Origin: Sequoia sempervirens
Lineage: Eukaryota; Streptophyta; Pinopsida; Cupressales; Cupressaceae
DNA length: 64,000 nt
Assembly: GCA_007258455.2 (NCBI GenBank)
Contig: VDFB02373365.1
Location: forward strand, 223,752,006-223,816,005
Reading direction: 5' to 3'
In this document: one piece after another, positions 1 through 12,300 of the stretch
How the letters are laid out: every line of letters begins with the position of its first letter
How positions within the stretch are numbered: position 1 is the stretch's first letter
Notes under the pieces: model-generated
Told to the model about the DNA's origin: nothing
What the model saw: the letters and a program-made list of their open reading frames with translations, nothing else
Database searches by the model: none
Position numbers and translations under genes: made by a program

Positions 1-1084
1 TTAATACGATCTTGGAGATCAAAAACCACACTTTCCCTCATCTTTGTTTTAGATTAAATCCTCTCCCATCGCCCTAGTGTGATCTTGGGTGATCAAAAAC
101 ACCTAGCAAAGTCCTTCCATTTAGGAGGCATTCTTGGGGATTTCATCACCCGAAGGGATAACCTCAACCATATATTACTAAAGGGTTATATAAAGGGGGG
201 AGAACAAAATTTGTACCCCAATCTAGCTACATCATATTTGACGAATCCCTAAAGCTCCTAGCAATTTAGGACACAGGGTGAAGCGCTCATCTAAGCTTTT
301 GTCTAGCTCCTAGCTCACGATTATAGATGGGATAATGTTCACAATTGTGCCTCATGTACCCTCTTGGTATTTAGAGGACTCCTTAAATATCTTGTATATC
401 CTAGCTTAAGACCATTTATTCATAGCTTATTATGGTGTAGGGTATAGTATCATGCCCAAAGTTACTCATTATGTACTTTCTCTTGTTGAGGTGACAAATA
501 TCCCTTTGTAGGACCTTTTACTTCTAAGGTAAGGGGTGTAAAGGTAGCACATAACCTTTGCATACACTATTTACCCATTCATTTGAAGGTATTATCCTTT
601 TAGATGGTGGACCCACATTAAGTATACACTACTACTTGACTAATTTAGGATTGTGCTCAATTGTTCAGGGTGTCTTTCATGTGTTAAACCAGTGATAAGA
701 CACTCAATATTTATTGTTTAAAATAGCCTTATTACCCTAAAAATTTCAATTTAGCCATTTTTTTTGTGTGAAATATCTTGCCAAAATCCAAAAACACAAC
801 CAGAACCATAGTTCACCGTCTAAGTAGCCTATTTCAACACTTTTGCTGGTTCACCACCTAAGCAATCTATTTTAGTGCCTAATAAAATCCCCTTCAAGAT
901 ACTATTTCAGCATCTCCTTCACAACTCAACACTTTTGTTGGTTCCGTGCCTCTACACTTTATTTTAGTGCTTGCACTATTTCACTTCAAAACCTAAACAA
1001 TTGACTCCACAACTTGATCACCTCCACTCAACAAGGTTTAGGTTTCATCAGTAGTGACCTTATATAGACCTAGTTGTACAATTA
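1..1084. other. Repeat-derived spacer, no gene seen
   Basis: No coding frame of interest is visible. Bases 780-1030 and 1725-1840 share recurring words (TTTTAGTGCCTAA, GCCTAAGCAA, TTCAACAC). They may be parts of one degenerate LTR that also contains the CCCTAA-rich tract between them. Confidence 0.4.
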
Positions 1085-1705
1085 ACCATAAATAAACCCA
1101 TAATCATCCCTAAACCACCCTAACCATCACTAATATCATTCTCATCATCCCTAATCATCTATCATCATCCCTAATCATCCCTAAATCATCTATAATAATT
1201 CATAAACAATTATTCTCATCCCTAATCTCATCCTAATCATCCCTAAATTACCCCTAATTATCCCCCATCCTATCCAATTCATCATTCTTAATCCAACCCT
1301 AATCATCCCTAATCCAATACCAATCATCCCTAATCCAACCTTAATCATCCCTAATCCAATCCTAGTCATCCCTAAATCATTCTCATCATTCCTAATCTCG
1401 TCCTCATCATCCCTAGTCATCCATAAACCATTCCTAGTCATCCCTAAACCATCCCTAATTATCCTTAAACCATCTGTAATCATCCCTAAACCATCCCTAA
1501 TTATCCTTAAACCATCCCTAATCATCCCTAAACCATCACTAATAATCCCTAACCATCCCTAATCATCCCTAAACCATCCCTAAACCATCTCTAATCATCC
1601 TTAATCATCCCTAAGACATCATCCCCAATTGTCCCTAATCATCCATAATCTCATCCTCATCATCCCTAACCTCATCCTAAATATCCTAACCATCCAAATA
1701 TATCC
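1085..1705. repeat. Telomere-like CCCTAA-rich minisatellite
   Basis: About 620 bp of imperfect repeats of the type CATCCCTAAAC / CATCCCTAATC, with a unit of 10-11 bp that often pairs into 21 bp. The plant telomere heptamer CCCTAAA occurs many times but never as a pure 7-bp array. The 21-bp phasing creates a spurious minus-strand reading frame with a repeated MIRDGLG motif, which I do not regard as a gene. Confidence 0.8.
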
Positions 1706-1840
1706 TAATCACCTCATACTAGTCAGTTTTAGTGCCTAAGTATTTTGTTTCAATGCCTTTGATAATCTAGTTCCCAAGAAGGCTACTTAAATGCCTAAGC
1801 AAGCCCAAGTGTTGAAATAACTTCCAGAGGCGCCAAACTA

Positions 1841-1940
1841 NNNNNNNNNNNNNNNNNNNNNNNNNNNNNNNNNNNNNNNNNNNNNNNNNNNNNNNNNNNN
1901 NNNNNNNNNNNNNNNNNNNNNNNNNNNNNNNNNNNNNNNN
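1841..1940. other. Assembly gap (100 N)
   Basis: Exactly 100 N bases, the usual placeholder for a scaffold gap of unknown size. It interrupts the LTR of the minus-strand copia remnant, so distances across it are unreliable. Confidence 0.99.
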
Positions 1941-1974
1941 GATTGAGGCACATTATTCCAACAATCTCCCACTT
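1941..1974 (-). mobile_element. Copia 3' LTR start and polypurine tract
   Basis: Reading the minus strand, a purine-rich tract (AAGTGGGAGAT, around 1964-1974) runs directly into TGTTGGAATAATG at 1963, the typical start of a copia LTR. The LTR continues leftwards into the assembly gap. It sits about 40 bp past the stop codon of the copia RNase H fragment, exactly where a 3' LTR belongs. Confidence 0.7.
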
Positions 1975-2012
1975 GACGAAGATCACACAGGCACCTCCAG
2001 AGCACAACACAA

Positions 2013-2125
2013 CTACTGAAATTCATGGGCACTGAGGCCCATCGAACTAGCACACCACCTGAACTTGTCTGTGCTCACTGGCTTTGTCAATGCATCTGCA
2101 ACATTCTCTATAGCATCCTATCCCC
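2013..2125 (-). pseudogene. Copia polyprotein C-terminus (RNase H tail)
   Basis: The minus strand encodes NVADALTKPVSTDKFRWCAS followed by SMGL and a short tail ending in TAG at 2013-2015. The ADALTKP motif and the following KFxxC..xxGL are the hallmark of the last residues of Ty1/copia RNase H. Upstream coding sequence is lost beyond about 2125, where pyrimidine-rich low-complexity DNA begins, so this is a 3' fragment only. Confidence 0.85.
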
Positions 2126-2721
2126 ATCCTTAATCAAAATCATCCTTTGACCATCAAAAATTGGTTAAGGACTTAATCTCCTTCATACCTCATATCCTTT
2201 CATCATCATCACAATCCTTCATCCAAGGATCCCATCCTTAAACCACAATCCTTAGGTCTTATTCTTATAATATCCAATCCATTTCTAATCCATCATCCTA
2301 ATTTTTGTCCTCATCTAAAATCAATCACAAACTTTCCTCTTCCAATTAATCCTTACCATGTCCAACCATATAATATATCATCCATCCAACCTAATCTATT
2401 CTAATCCAACCTCATTTGTCCCAATCTAATCCAACATCATGTCTTATTTCTATACCTCCCCACCAATCATTGATGATGATAAGGTTATTCTTGTTGACCA
2501 ACCCAAATATTATCCTTATGATGCTAATGAGATTTTTTTTGACCAAAAGGAATTATCCCCATCCACCAGTATCACCCTTGCTTACTACTTTAATAATGAT
2601 AAAGATTCCATGCTTAGTTACTTCCTTAGTATTGATGCTAAAATGTCAGCATCCCCACCTCCATCCAATCCAAATCCATGTCTTATTTATTATCCTCCCC
2701 CTTCCTTTGACATGGAAAACC
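2126..2721 (+). other. Pyrimidine-rich low-complexity DNA with small ORF
   Basis: CATCC/TCATC-rich sequence. A plus-strand frame (2439-2735, about 98 codons, starting MSYFYTSPP) is open but has no recognisable domain. Its last codons run into the LTR that begins at 2722, so any longer frame was cut by that insertion. I do not assign a function. Confidence 0.4.
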
Positions 2722-3174
2722 TATTAGAAATCTGAAATACATTGAATAACCCAAGGAACTTTTTAAGAGAAAACCAAAGTTACATAAATTGGAAAAATAT
2801 AAGAATGCAAACTAGGACTCTGAGAGATTATGCAATGTCAATGTGACAATATTGCATTGAGAGCTTCCAAGTTGAATCAATACATGAATGAATGAATGAG
2901 TCAATGCAAATACACACTAGGTAGTGAGTTTATATAGAATTTACGAGAGGAGGTAGGTGGAAAATCTAACCAATAGGAATCAACCACAAAAAGTGGAGAT
3001 GGACCACCAAAAGTGGAAAGTGGTTCCAACCTTTAAGGAAGGGGATACCACACACTTATCTCCTAGTAATAAACTCACTTTATTATCCTAAGAAAGCTTA
3101 ATTAAGTGTAGGTAAAACCTAGGACTAGGGGAAAATAAATTAACCCACTAGGAAAATAAAAAACTACACCAACA
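2722..3174 (-). repeat. 3' LTR
   Basis: Near-identical to 5642-6111 apart from scattered substitutions and an extra roughly 17-bp segment in the right copy. It starts TGTTGG on the minus strand. The last dinucleotide has drifted from CA to TA. Confidence 0.85.
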
Positions 3175-3186
3175 CCCCCCTTAAGC
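3175..3186 (-). promoter_or_regulatory. Polypurine tract
   Basis: The minus strand reads CTTAAGGGGGG immediately before the 3' LTR. The same CTTAAGGGGG motif precedes the LTRs at 27204 and 35127, linking three elements of one family. Confidence 0.7.
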
Positions 3187-3650
3187 ACAACTTAGGAGGA
3201 TACAAAAGATGATGGATCCTAGAAAATGAGGACATGTTAGATACCCATGTACATATCAAATTCCCCCCAAGGAAGAAGAATCCACCCCACAAATAGAGAG
3301 AGAACACCTCCCAGAATAGAGAGAGAATAAGAGAAGGACTAAGTAGCCCCCCAAAAGAGAGATCCAATGGTAGATGCTCGAAACTTGATGGAGAAGATGT
3401 TCCATGATCATCAAATAGCGTTCCTCCCCTTAGGAATAAACACAACCAAAGGCGTATGCACGCTATCTACCAAGTCTTGAAAGGAATGTGTAGGAAGAAA
3501 GTGAAGAACGCATGAAGTCTCTAAAGTTGGCTCAAGTATCCCCATGTTGATGTTGAAAGTAGTCATAATCAAATCATGCATTCTAGGCCACACTATTGAA
3601 GATGAAAAATTAGAATCTCCTAGAGACTGATGTATAGCACAAGCCAAAGA

Positions 3651-4652
3651 CTAAAATATCTCCTTTGAAGATGTATTCTCCATATATTGATCCAAAGTAT
3701 CCACACTCATGTCAAACTGTAAGGTATGATCATGTAGAGAATGAACTAGAGGGTCAAAGTGTTCCCTCACAACAACTAAATAATATTCATATTCATCAAA
3801 GATAAGATGCATACACTCAATTGTGTCTTCCAAATCTGAAATATATGTCTCCATAAACAAGTTTGAAATACCTAACAAGAGAGCATTCCATGCTGAATTA
3901 GAAAAGCTATGGATGCCCTGTTGCAAGAAGTTGTTGGAAGCAACTCTAAACTCTAAAGTAGAAATAGTAGATGCAAGGAAAAAAGAGTTGTCCTCAAAGA
4001 GAAGACATATTTCCTCAATAGTCTCATCTAGATCCAAGATGAGGGGCTCTATAAACAAACAAGAAATGTCTGGTAGAAATTGGTCCAAATGAATTGAATC
4101 CAAAAGACATAAATGATCCTGCTGCAATGAATTGCTAGAGGCTCTCAAAGAAGCATCACTAGAATCTAAAGATGCAATAGGTGATGTTGATGTAATCTCA
4201 TCTTGAGGATAAGAAGCAAGAGAAGTCTTTGTGTCATTTGAACTTTCAAGACGTGCATAATACTTTAGCTCTGCTAAAGTATCATCATCAAAGGCTATAT
4301 TATCTACATCATCAAGTGGAATGAGGAAATCTCTAGTAGGATCATCTGGGAATGGAGAAACATGAGGGTCTCTAAACATCTTCCAAATCTTGGTCCAAAG
4401 AGTGCAGGGACATTCAATGTCTGCTATAACCAACATAGTGTACTTGTCAACATAAGAACCAATGATTCCTAATACATGATCAATTTTATTACCCCATACT
4501 GATTTCCTTCTAGGTGTGTCTAGTCTAGGCACGAGCCCATAAAGGTAAGGTAAAAAATTTAACCATCTGAGATGGGTTAGAATGCTTTTTTTCCAAGACT
4601 CATAATTAGCCTTATCCAAAATTATCACAAAGGGATGAGTAGAACAACCCAT
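3651..4652 (-). CDS. Gag-like protein with duplicated acidic module
   Basis: A 333-codon open frame starting MGCSTHPFV. Residues about 10-100 (LDKANYESWKKSILTHL...LWTKIWKMF) resemble the N-terminal capsid region of copia Gag (UBN2-type, NYxxW then LW). Residues about 165-290 hold two tandem, diverged copies of a module of about 70 residues: an AS-N-LQQ start and a core shaped LPDISCLFIE...DLDETIEEICLLFED in the first and LLGISNLFME...DLEDTIECMHLIFDE in the second. No zinc knuckle or enzyme motif is visible. It is the only long ORF between the LTRs and is intact from ATG to stop, unlike most coding sequence nearby. The capsid assignment is family-based inference. Confidence 0.6.
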   Translation of the reverse strand: MGCSTHPFVIILDKANYESWKKSILTHLRWLNFLPYLYGLVPRLDTPRRKSVWGNKIDHVLGIIGSYVDKYTMLVIADIECPCTLWTKIWKMFRDPHVSPFPDDPTRDFLIPLDDVDNIAFDDDTLAELKYYARLESSNDTKTSLASYPQDEITSTSPIASLDSSDASLRASSNSLQQDHLCLLDSIHLDQFLPDISCLFIEPLILDLDETIEEICLLFEDNSFFLASTISTLEFRVASNNFLQQGIHSFSNSAWNALLLGISNLFMETYISDLEDTIECMHLIFDEYEYYLVVVREHFDPLVHSLHDHTLQFDMSVDTLDQYMENTSSKEIF

Positions 4653-5630
4653 GATACAATCCTCAAATGATTACAAAGGAACACCAAAATAGAAGACCAA
4701 TTCACTCCCACCCTTTTCAATAGTATCAAAGATCACCCCCCCAAATATTATATGGTTGGCACTTTATAGTTCAGTGTGTTTACAAAGCCTTTTCCAAGAT
4801 ACATGCTCAATAGGATCAAAATAGCTAAAATTATAAATTTTGATACAAAATGAACATGAGACAAAATTTGTAAAAATTATTCTTATGGGTGTGTAGTGCT
4901 CTCCAAGACCTTTCCAATGCCTACTTTTTTTTTCTGAAAAATGGATCACCGAGGTGAAAGTTATTGCCTTTTGAAGAAATTTGCATCGAACAGCTTCAAC
5001 CTACAATATCTGGTAGAAAATGGAAAATTTTGTTTTCAATACCTCTATGGATGGAAAGTTCTTGTCTCCATCTTTCTGATGATATCTCATTTGTAGAAAA
5101 CAGACACCGTAGTGAAAATTTATGATTTTTTTTTAAATGGCTAAATTTAACCTGTAGTGACGACCCTCCCAACTAAAGAAAAACTTTCCAAAAATAAAAT
5201 TCATCTAAAATAGACAAATTTTATATGAGAATAAGGGTTTTTAAGCCTTCCAAATGCAATGGAAAGTCCCATTTGAGCTGAAAATCCTATAATTAAAAGT
5301 TTTTTTCCAAATCTAAGCTTCAAACCCTCGTTTGCAACTATGTCAAATAATTTCCAATTTGGATGAAATAAAAGCCAATATTGACTTTCTTGAGCCTTTT
5401 GAACACATTGGAATAGCCAAAAATGCTTCCAATATAAAAAATGTTGCAATCACCTGGATCTCACAAAACACATATGCAATATAAAGAGGTTATTAGATCT
5501 TTGCAATCCTTTTTAATTCTCTAGATCGTTCAAAATGCAAGAGAAGAGCATATGGGAATTTACAAGATCTTTACAAGAAACTCAATCTCTCAATCAAGAA
5601 TCTATGAACTTAGATTTCTCAAAAAAAAAT

Positions 5631-5641
5631 CTTTGATACCA
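5631..5641 (-). promoter_or_regulatory. Primer-binding site (initiator tRNA-Met type)
   Basis: The minus strand reads TGGTATCAAAG immediately after the LTR end CTAACA. It matches the usual TGGTATCAGAGC complement of the plant initiator tRNA-Met 3' end with one mismatch. Confidence 0.8.
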
Positions 5642-6111
5642 TGTTAGAAATCTGAAATAGATTGAATAACCCAAGGAACTTTTTAAGAGAAAACCAAAGT
5701 TACATAAATTGGAAAAACATAAGAATGCAAACTAGGACTCCGAGAGATTATGCAATTTTGATGTGACAATATTGCATTAAGATCTTCCAAGATGAATCAA
5801 TACATGAATGAATGCATGATTGAATTCAAATACAAGCTAGGTAGTGAGTTTATATATAACTTAGGAGAGGAGGTGGGTGGCAAATCCAACCAATAGGAAG
5901 CAACCATAAAAAGTGGAGATGGAGCACCAAAAGTGGAGGATGCCACCAAAAGTGGAAAGTGGTTCCACCCTTTAAAGAAGGGAACACCACACACTTATCT
6001 CCTAGTAATAAACACACTTTTTATCTAAGCAAGCTTTATTAAGTGTAGGAAAAACCTAGGACTAAGGGAAAATAATTTAACCCACTAGGAAAATAAAAAC
6101 CTACACCAAAA
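5642..6111 (-). repeat. 5' LTR
   Basis: Right-hand LTR of the 2722-6111 element; its inner end (TGTTAG on the plus strand) abuts the primer-binding site. The outer end reads CTACACCAAAA where the partner has CTACACCAACA, so the terminal TG has been lost here. Confidence 0.85.
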
Positions 6112-8160
6112 AAAGCAAGCCTCTATCCAAAATTCCCCTCTAACTCCATCCACATCCCAAATCTCCATCTCCAACTCCTTTTCAAGATCCTCGTCCTCAT
6201 CCTTAATTTACAAATCCATGAAATCTTCCATTTCTTATTCCACTTATTCATCTCCTACATCCTTATAATCCACATCACCCCAATCTTACAAATCCACTTC
6301 ATGTCATGTCCTTCATGATGGTCTCCAAGGAATATTAGTAAAGGTGGATAAATCTCCATGTAAAAATAAAGTTGTGCAATCTCCCCATGTCATGTATCCC
6401 CCTCCATCTCCTCTAAATCAAGATAAACCCACATCCCCTAAATCTCATGAATCCCCTATCTCTCCATCTACACAATTGGAGAAGTATATCCAACCTTCCT
6501 CCCCCATCACACCATCCATTCATCCAAATCATGCTAGCATGGATTCTCATCCATGTCAAGATTTGAACTTCCCTCCCAGCCCATCCAATGATCTCCATCC
6601 ATCTCATGATCCCATACCTTCCATTCCACCTCACGATCTTCTTCCATCTCAAGAGAAAGACATGTCTTCCACCCCATCTAATGACCCCCCTCCTAATCAA
6701 TATCAAGATGTCTCAACAAATCCATCTTATGATCCTCCTCCATCCCATGGTCCTACCCCAAGTCAATATCAAAGCATCCCTTCATCTCCATACAATGATC
6801 CTAACCCTCTATAAGATCCATTCACCCCTCTCCAAGCTACCCATGAAACCCAATCCTATCAAATGGGTTCCTCCACTTTCATCCAATCTAATTACTCCAA
6901 GAACCTATAATTCCTTCCATATCACACCCCCTCCAAATGCAATCATGTCTTGTTTCTAAAATAACATCTCATTGGCAAAATATTTTTTCAAAATATGCAC
7001 TATCAAGGAAAAGGGTTAGGCCTCCATGTGCAAGGCATATTATAACCCATCCAAACCCAAGAAAATCCTATTTTTTATGGCCTTGGCTATCAAGATCAAA
7101 ACTTTGGTACTCCTTCCAAATCCTGCATCCCTCCACTTAAGTCCCAACATTCATATTTTTCGTCCTCCAAATCCATCTTGGGTCCTTATATTCCTAAGAA
7201 AAATTCTTCATCCCTTCCATCTATTTTGGGTCCCTATGTCCCAAAATCATATCCTTCATCCCTTCCATCCATTTTGGGTCCCTATGTCCCAAACCTAGGC
7301 CCTTCATCTCTTCCATCCATCTTAGCTCCTTACATTCCACTACATCACTCCTATTCCAAAATCCCACTATCCTATTTACCTATCACCTCAAATCCAAAAT
7401 CAAGATCAACAAAGGCACACATCCTTAAAATCCTTCCAACATCCTACATACATTAAACAATACATAAGACCTCCATATCACTCCTCTCCATCAACCAATA
7501 CCATTTCTCTTGTAAGTAATTTAGATGCCAAACATAAAATACATCAAGATAAAATCCACAAAAATCCAAGGATCAACATGCCCCATCAAAAATACATGTA
7601 AAAACAAAGAAAAATCTAATCCAAAATTAAAAAATCTAAATATAAAAGGTCACAAAGGCCCATCATGGAAAAATCAGTCAAAAATCAAATGGATTCCCAA
7701 ACTAGTTATAGAAGCAATGCATCTTAATTAGCATCGGAATCTACTCCTCCAAAAGCTTCCAACACTCTATCTAAAAATACCACATCTTTCATATCCATTT
7801 TGGACCTCTATATCCCAAAATCCACTATCCTAAGTCCTCCATCATCTCCTCCATCCATTTTGGGCCCCTATGTCCCAAAATCCATATCCACTCCATCTCA
7901 ATCTACATATCCAAAATCCACTTAACTTCTACAACTCCACCACCCTTCAAGGTGTGTTCCAATGTTGACCTTTCCAATATTTCCATCCACTCATCCATAA
8001 TTATTCCAATCTCCCATCCTTTATCCAAAATTCATCCCCCATCATCCTTCTTTAATTAAATTATTTGTATAAATCCATTTCATCCCTCTTACCATCATTC
8101 GACCAATGTCTATGAGCATACCCTTACTTTCCATGCTCAATTATAGCACTTCTTCATGGG
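6112..8160 (+). repeat. Pyrimidine-rich low-complexity region, Pro/Ser-coding
   Basis: Two kb dominated by CCATC/TCC words. A plus-strand frame at 6344-6814 (156 codons) is open and very rich in Pro, Ser and Asp/Asn, with loose repeats of the form PSNDPPPSQ. Further short frames follow. Composition alone keeps frames open here, so I do not claim an expressed protein. It could be the variable N-terminal part of a degenerate gag, like the Pro/Gln-rich gag at 36.9-38.5 kb. Confidence 0.45.
7171..7345 (+). repeat. 48-bp tandem repeat (3.5 copies)
   Basis: Units of 48 bp containing CCATTTTGGGTCCCTATGTC, with starts near 7171, 7219, 7267 and 7315. In the frame 7178-7456 each unit encodes 16 residues around PSILGPYVP. 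A related unit recurs in two diverged copies at about 7790-7880. Confidence 0.75.
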
Positions 8161-9315
8161 ATATCATACATGGAACTAGACACTGAGTCATGTTGATGAT
8201 GTTTTATGCACAGCAACAAATCAAACAGAATATAATATCCTATCTCTCTTGAAAGGTAAATCTCTATCAGCAAGCCTCAAGAGATAACCCCAAGGTCTCT
8301 AATGTCAAGTCTTGACAATGCATAAACAACTCAGTGATAAATGTGAAAATGTTGGTAATCACAATGGGACCTTACTACAAGCAAAATATTGAATCTCAAT
8401 TTATCATATCTAACAATATGATGATACTTCAATCCTAGATTTAACCCAATAATCAAAGAAATAACAAAAGATAAGGGTTTCAAAGAGATTTCTAAACTTA
8501 ATATTAAACCTAAGATTAACAATGAAAATGACCAACACTCAAATGGACCAATCCCTCAAAACTGATTTCTACTTGACCCAGATGGATCTGCAATCTTATA
8601 AAAACAGTGCAATCTTCTAAGGTGTTAATATTTTCAAATCATAAACAATCATTCAAACAACCCTATCAATTGAAATGAATAAACCCTCACAATCGAACTT
8701 AAGCACAATGGATATAAAAGTCAAGGCTAACTTTGCAAAGCAACTAACAGTCAGTTGGTTGCTAAAAGTATGGACCAGGGATTGCTGCAACACTTCAAAT
8801 ATCAAATCATAAACATTATTGAATCAAATCTAATCTAAATATTAACCTCCTCAAAGCAATTCTAAAGATAGAATAACAAGAACCATGCAAGATAAGAAGA
8901 AACACAAGTATGGCACCAAATCACAATGTCATTACTTGCATCAAATTATCCACTGTAGCAACAATTCCAACTTTCTGTTACAATATTTGCTTGAGAACAA
9001 CTACTTGCTAACTCCTGCTCTACTTAATTCACTTCTATCTAGCTCTCTATTCTTCTATATCTAAAATTTCTTAACCCTTACAAATGAGGCAAAATTCCAA
9101 ATTTATAGAACCCCCCAGAACATGTCAGCCTAGATAATTTTACAATAATAATAAGGCACAACAAGTCGGCCAAGAGAAATTCAAAATAAAATAAAATAAA
9201 ATATGGATTAAATGCATGAACTTCATCTAGGTCGGCCTAGGATCTCCAATGTAGCTTGGACCAATGCATGGAAAAATAATAGGGAATCACAAATCTCGAT
9301 GCAGCCAATCACTAA
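8161..9315 (-). other. LTR-like non-coding region with TATA motif
   Basis: No coding frame is recognised. On the minus strand a TATA-like CTATAAATTTGG lies at about 9099-9110, upstream of a long T-rich leader-like stretch ending near 8190. There is an ATAAA pentamer run at about 9186-9205. The arrangement looks like U3-R-U5 of an LTR inserted next to copy A, but I could not find a partner LTR. Confidence 0.35.
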
Positions 9316-12300
9316 CTACCTTCCCCTTTGCTTATTCCAATCCAACATTTCATGAACTTTCAAAAGCACCCTATCCAAGTCGGCCACAGGTGGTAAAGTC
9401 AAAACCCTAAGTCATCGCTCAATTGATGCAATCTCTTCCCTTGATTGTTTTACCGACTTATCCCAATCCACCTTATATGTTAGGTATTTATCAATGATAG
9501 CAATGTAGGTGGCCGCATCATCCAATTGGTGCTTAGAAATGGACTCATCATTAACTAGGGCATAAACATCATGCCACCACTTCCTCAATTGTTCCAAACT
9601 CAAATATTTGGGAGCAATCTTCCTTCTCCCTATCATAATCTCAAAAAATGCAATGGAGCCATTGTACACACCAGCCAAGGTATCATCAATTTGCCTTCTC
9701 TATTTGTAAATCTTCTTCAACACCTTCTGCCTAATTTGCAATGCTTCAAACCATTCCCAAGGCTTGGTAGCTCCAGAGGAAGAAAGAATTTTATCACTTA
9801 CTAGCTTATCCCTGGTGTACTCCATGATAGTCATGGTTTTCTACAATGGGAGATCTGTATCTTCCTTGTCCTGTGCCAACACATCCTTCAACCAATCAAC
9901 TGCCCTCACAGCATCCTTCCCTATTGAAAAAATCTCCTTAATGGCTTCATTACCTTTAGTTCAGACCCCTTGCAGCCAATTCATAGTGGCAAGAGTGGAA
10001 GCTTTCATCTTTTCAAGTTCGGTGATAGTCTCCTGGGGTAAAGGATTTGCAGAAGAAATCAAAGGATTAATAGATTGTAGGGGTTTCATTAAATCTTCCA
10101 TGCATTTCATGAGGTTCTCATTTTCCTTCTTTAGCTCCTACTTGGTCCTTACTTCTTTCCTCAATCTTCCCAAGATGACTGCACTAGAACCCTCATAATC
10201 TTCAATATCTTTCTCAACGGATGTAGGCCCTAGATTGAAAGTCTGAATATTGTAATCCTTTCTAGCCACATCATCTTTGTTTTTATTAGGAGCAGGGGTG
10301 GCAATGTTAACAACTCTATTATGAGCTTCATCTCTTTCAATTCTTGAGATTACCCTAGCCTTCTTCTTACCTTTATCTTTTCCAATCTTGGCTAGTAGCT
10401 CATCCCAATTTGGTGTACTATCTTCCACAATAACCTGCTTCCTCTTTATCTCCTTATCCAACCAACTAGGGACAGTAGATTCCAACTGCACCTCACCTTG
10501 TTTCTCCTCTTGTTGTTTCTTTGGCGCCTCCTCACTCAAATTCTGCTTCTCAGGAGTTTCATCCACCTTTCTTTCCTTTTCTTCAACATGCTCTTCTTCA
10601 TGTACAGGTGATGGAACCTTCTCAACCTTTTCTTCCCTTGGAGGGGACTTAACCTCTTCATTCATGACTGGTGACTTTGCATAAGCAACCAAGGGAGATT
10701 GCATTACTTTTTCAACTTCTGCTTCTGCACTATATAGGTCACCTTCATGGAATTCCTCTCCTTCAGTATCTGGATGTTCTTCAACATTTTGAGCTTCATG
10801 AGCGGAAGGAACATCATCATGTGGCTCCTCATGAGAAACAACAAGAGGGAGATCTTTTTTAGGCACGCTATCCTTAGGAGAAGGAGTCCTAGACCTCCTT
10901 GTATATACCTTGGCCTTCTCCTCTGAACTTTCAACATTTACCACTGGTGGGGTAACTTCTTCCTTTCCTACCTTGGAGCTCACCTTCTCGGACAATTTTA
11001 TGATTCTTCTCCTTTGGGTATAGGATCATCAACTTCAGAATTTTTCCCTTCAGCCTCCTTCTGCTCAGACTTCTTAGTCCTTGTCCTCTTCTTAGCCTTT
11101 GGCTTTCTTTGCTTTTCTGGTTCCTAGGCTTCTATTTCTTGAACACCTTTTATCTTGATTTTGAAAGGAGAATCCAACTTACCCTTTCCCTTAGGATCCT
11201 ACTCGGTCGATTCTTCAAAGGTAGAATGAGGATCCAAATCTCCCATTAGCTCATAAGTACATTATACACCTTCATTTTCCAACACCCATAGCTTATGCTT
11301 TAGCCACATCTTGGTAGATTTGATCACTGGATCCATCAACTATTTTAGCTCTGTCATTTCCTCTTTTAACCAATCCACATCACCAATCGGTTTATCCTTA
11401 ACTGCCTCATAAGCATGATCCTGGATCAAGTTTCCATCATCATCAAGTTGGTCTGGGATGGCCTTCACATTATAGAGTCAGAATGATTCAACTAGAAGGG
11501 GAGAAAACTTCTTTTTCTTGACCTCGAATTCATCACTGCAATTAGCCCAGTAGTCCTCCAAATCAACCTTATGGCTATATTCTCTACTAGCCTTCTTTTC
11601 GGCCTCTCCTGTGATGTCAAACCTTGATCTCTTGGAATGAAAGGACAAACCAAGGGTACTCATTTAGTCTTTTGAATCCTGGGCAGAATTGATAGGACAT
11701 GCCTCTCCAGTGCCAATCCTCAAAGGGAAGTCTCCACCAAAACCAGTCTTATGCTTGTCTCTCTTGACAATGGCATCAAAGTCACAAATTTGTCTAGTGA
11801 CCTCCAACAGTAGAATGTGATCAGTAGGGTATCTTGGAAGTCTGTATGGGGCTCTCTGGCAGCCATCAATCCGAATGTAGGAGAAAGTTGGGAACTGAAT
11901 AAACCATGCTCCATATTTCTTGATGAGTTCTTTTGCCTGATCTAAAATCTTGACATGTTCTGCACCTTGGAGCAATCTAGTGATATGCATGGTGAATGCA
12001 TCATTCACCCTCCTATAGTCCATGCTTCCTAGATGCAATTGAGGGTAAACCTCATAGATAGTATCCTGTCCAAAGATTCCCTTTGTGCTCAATCCTTTGT
12101 AGGGGTGGAATCTTGCAAGTGCATAGACCAAATATGAAGTCATTGTGAAGATTTTGGTCTGCAATACATTAGATAGTTGTTCATGAATTACTTTGCTAAT
12201 GATCCCTACCCAATGGTAGTTAATCTTCTCTTGCTCCATCCTCGTAATCACATGGCACATCCAATTCTCAAATACACCTGCACTTCTTAATCCAACCACC

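Larger units (their letters stand above)
2722..6111 (-). mobile_element. LTR retrotransposon, copia-like, non-autonomous
   Basis: Two direct repeats of about 455-470 bp (2722-3174 and 5642-6111) enclose 2.47 kb. On the minus strand the 5' LTR is the right copy. It ends CTAACA and is followed at once by TGGTATCAAAG (5631-5641), a primer-binding site for initiator tRNA-Met. The 3' LTR starts TGTTGGTGTAG at 3174, preceded by the polypurine tract TTAAGGGGGG. The flanks read AAACC (2717-2721) and AAAGC (6112-6116), a 4-of-5 target duplication. The interior has a gag-like ORF but no protease, integrase or reverse transcriptase, so it would need a helper element. Confidence 0.85.

Noticed and set aside
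1190..1525. 111-codon minus-strand ORF with repeated MIRDGLG
   Set aside because: It is an artefact of the CCCTAA minisatellite, whose 21-bp phasing keeps the frame open.
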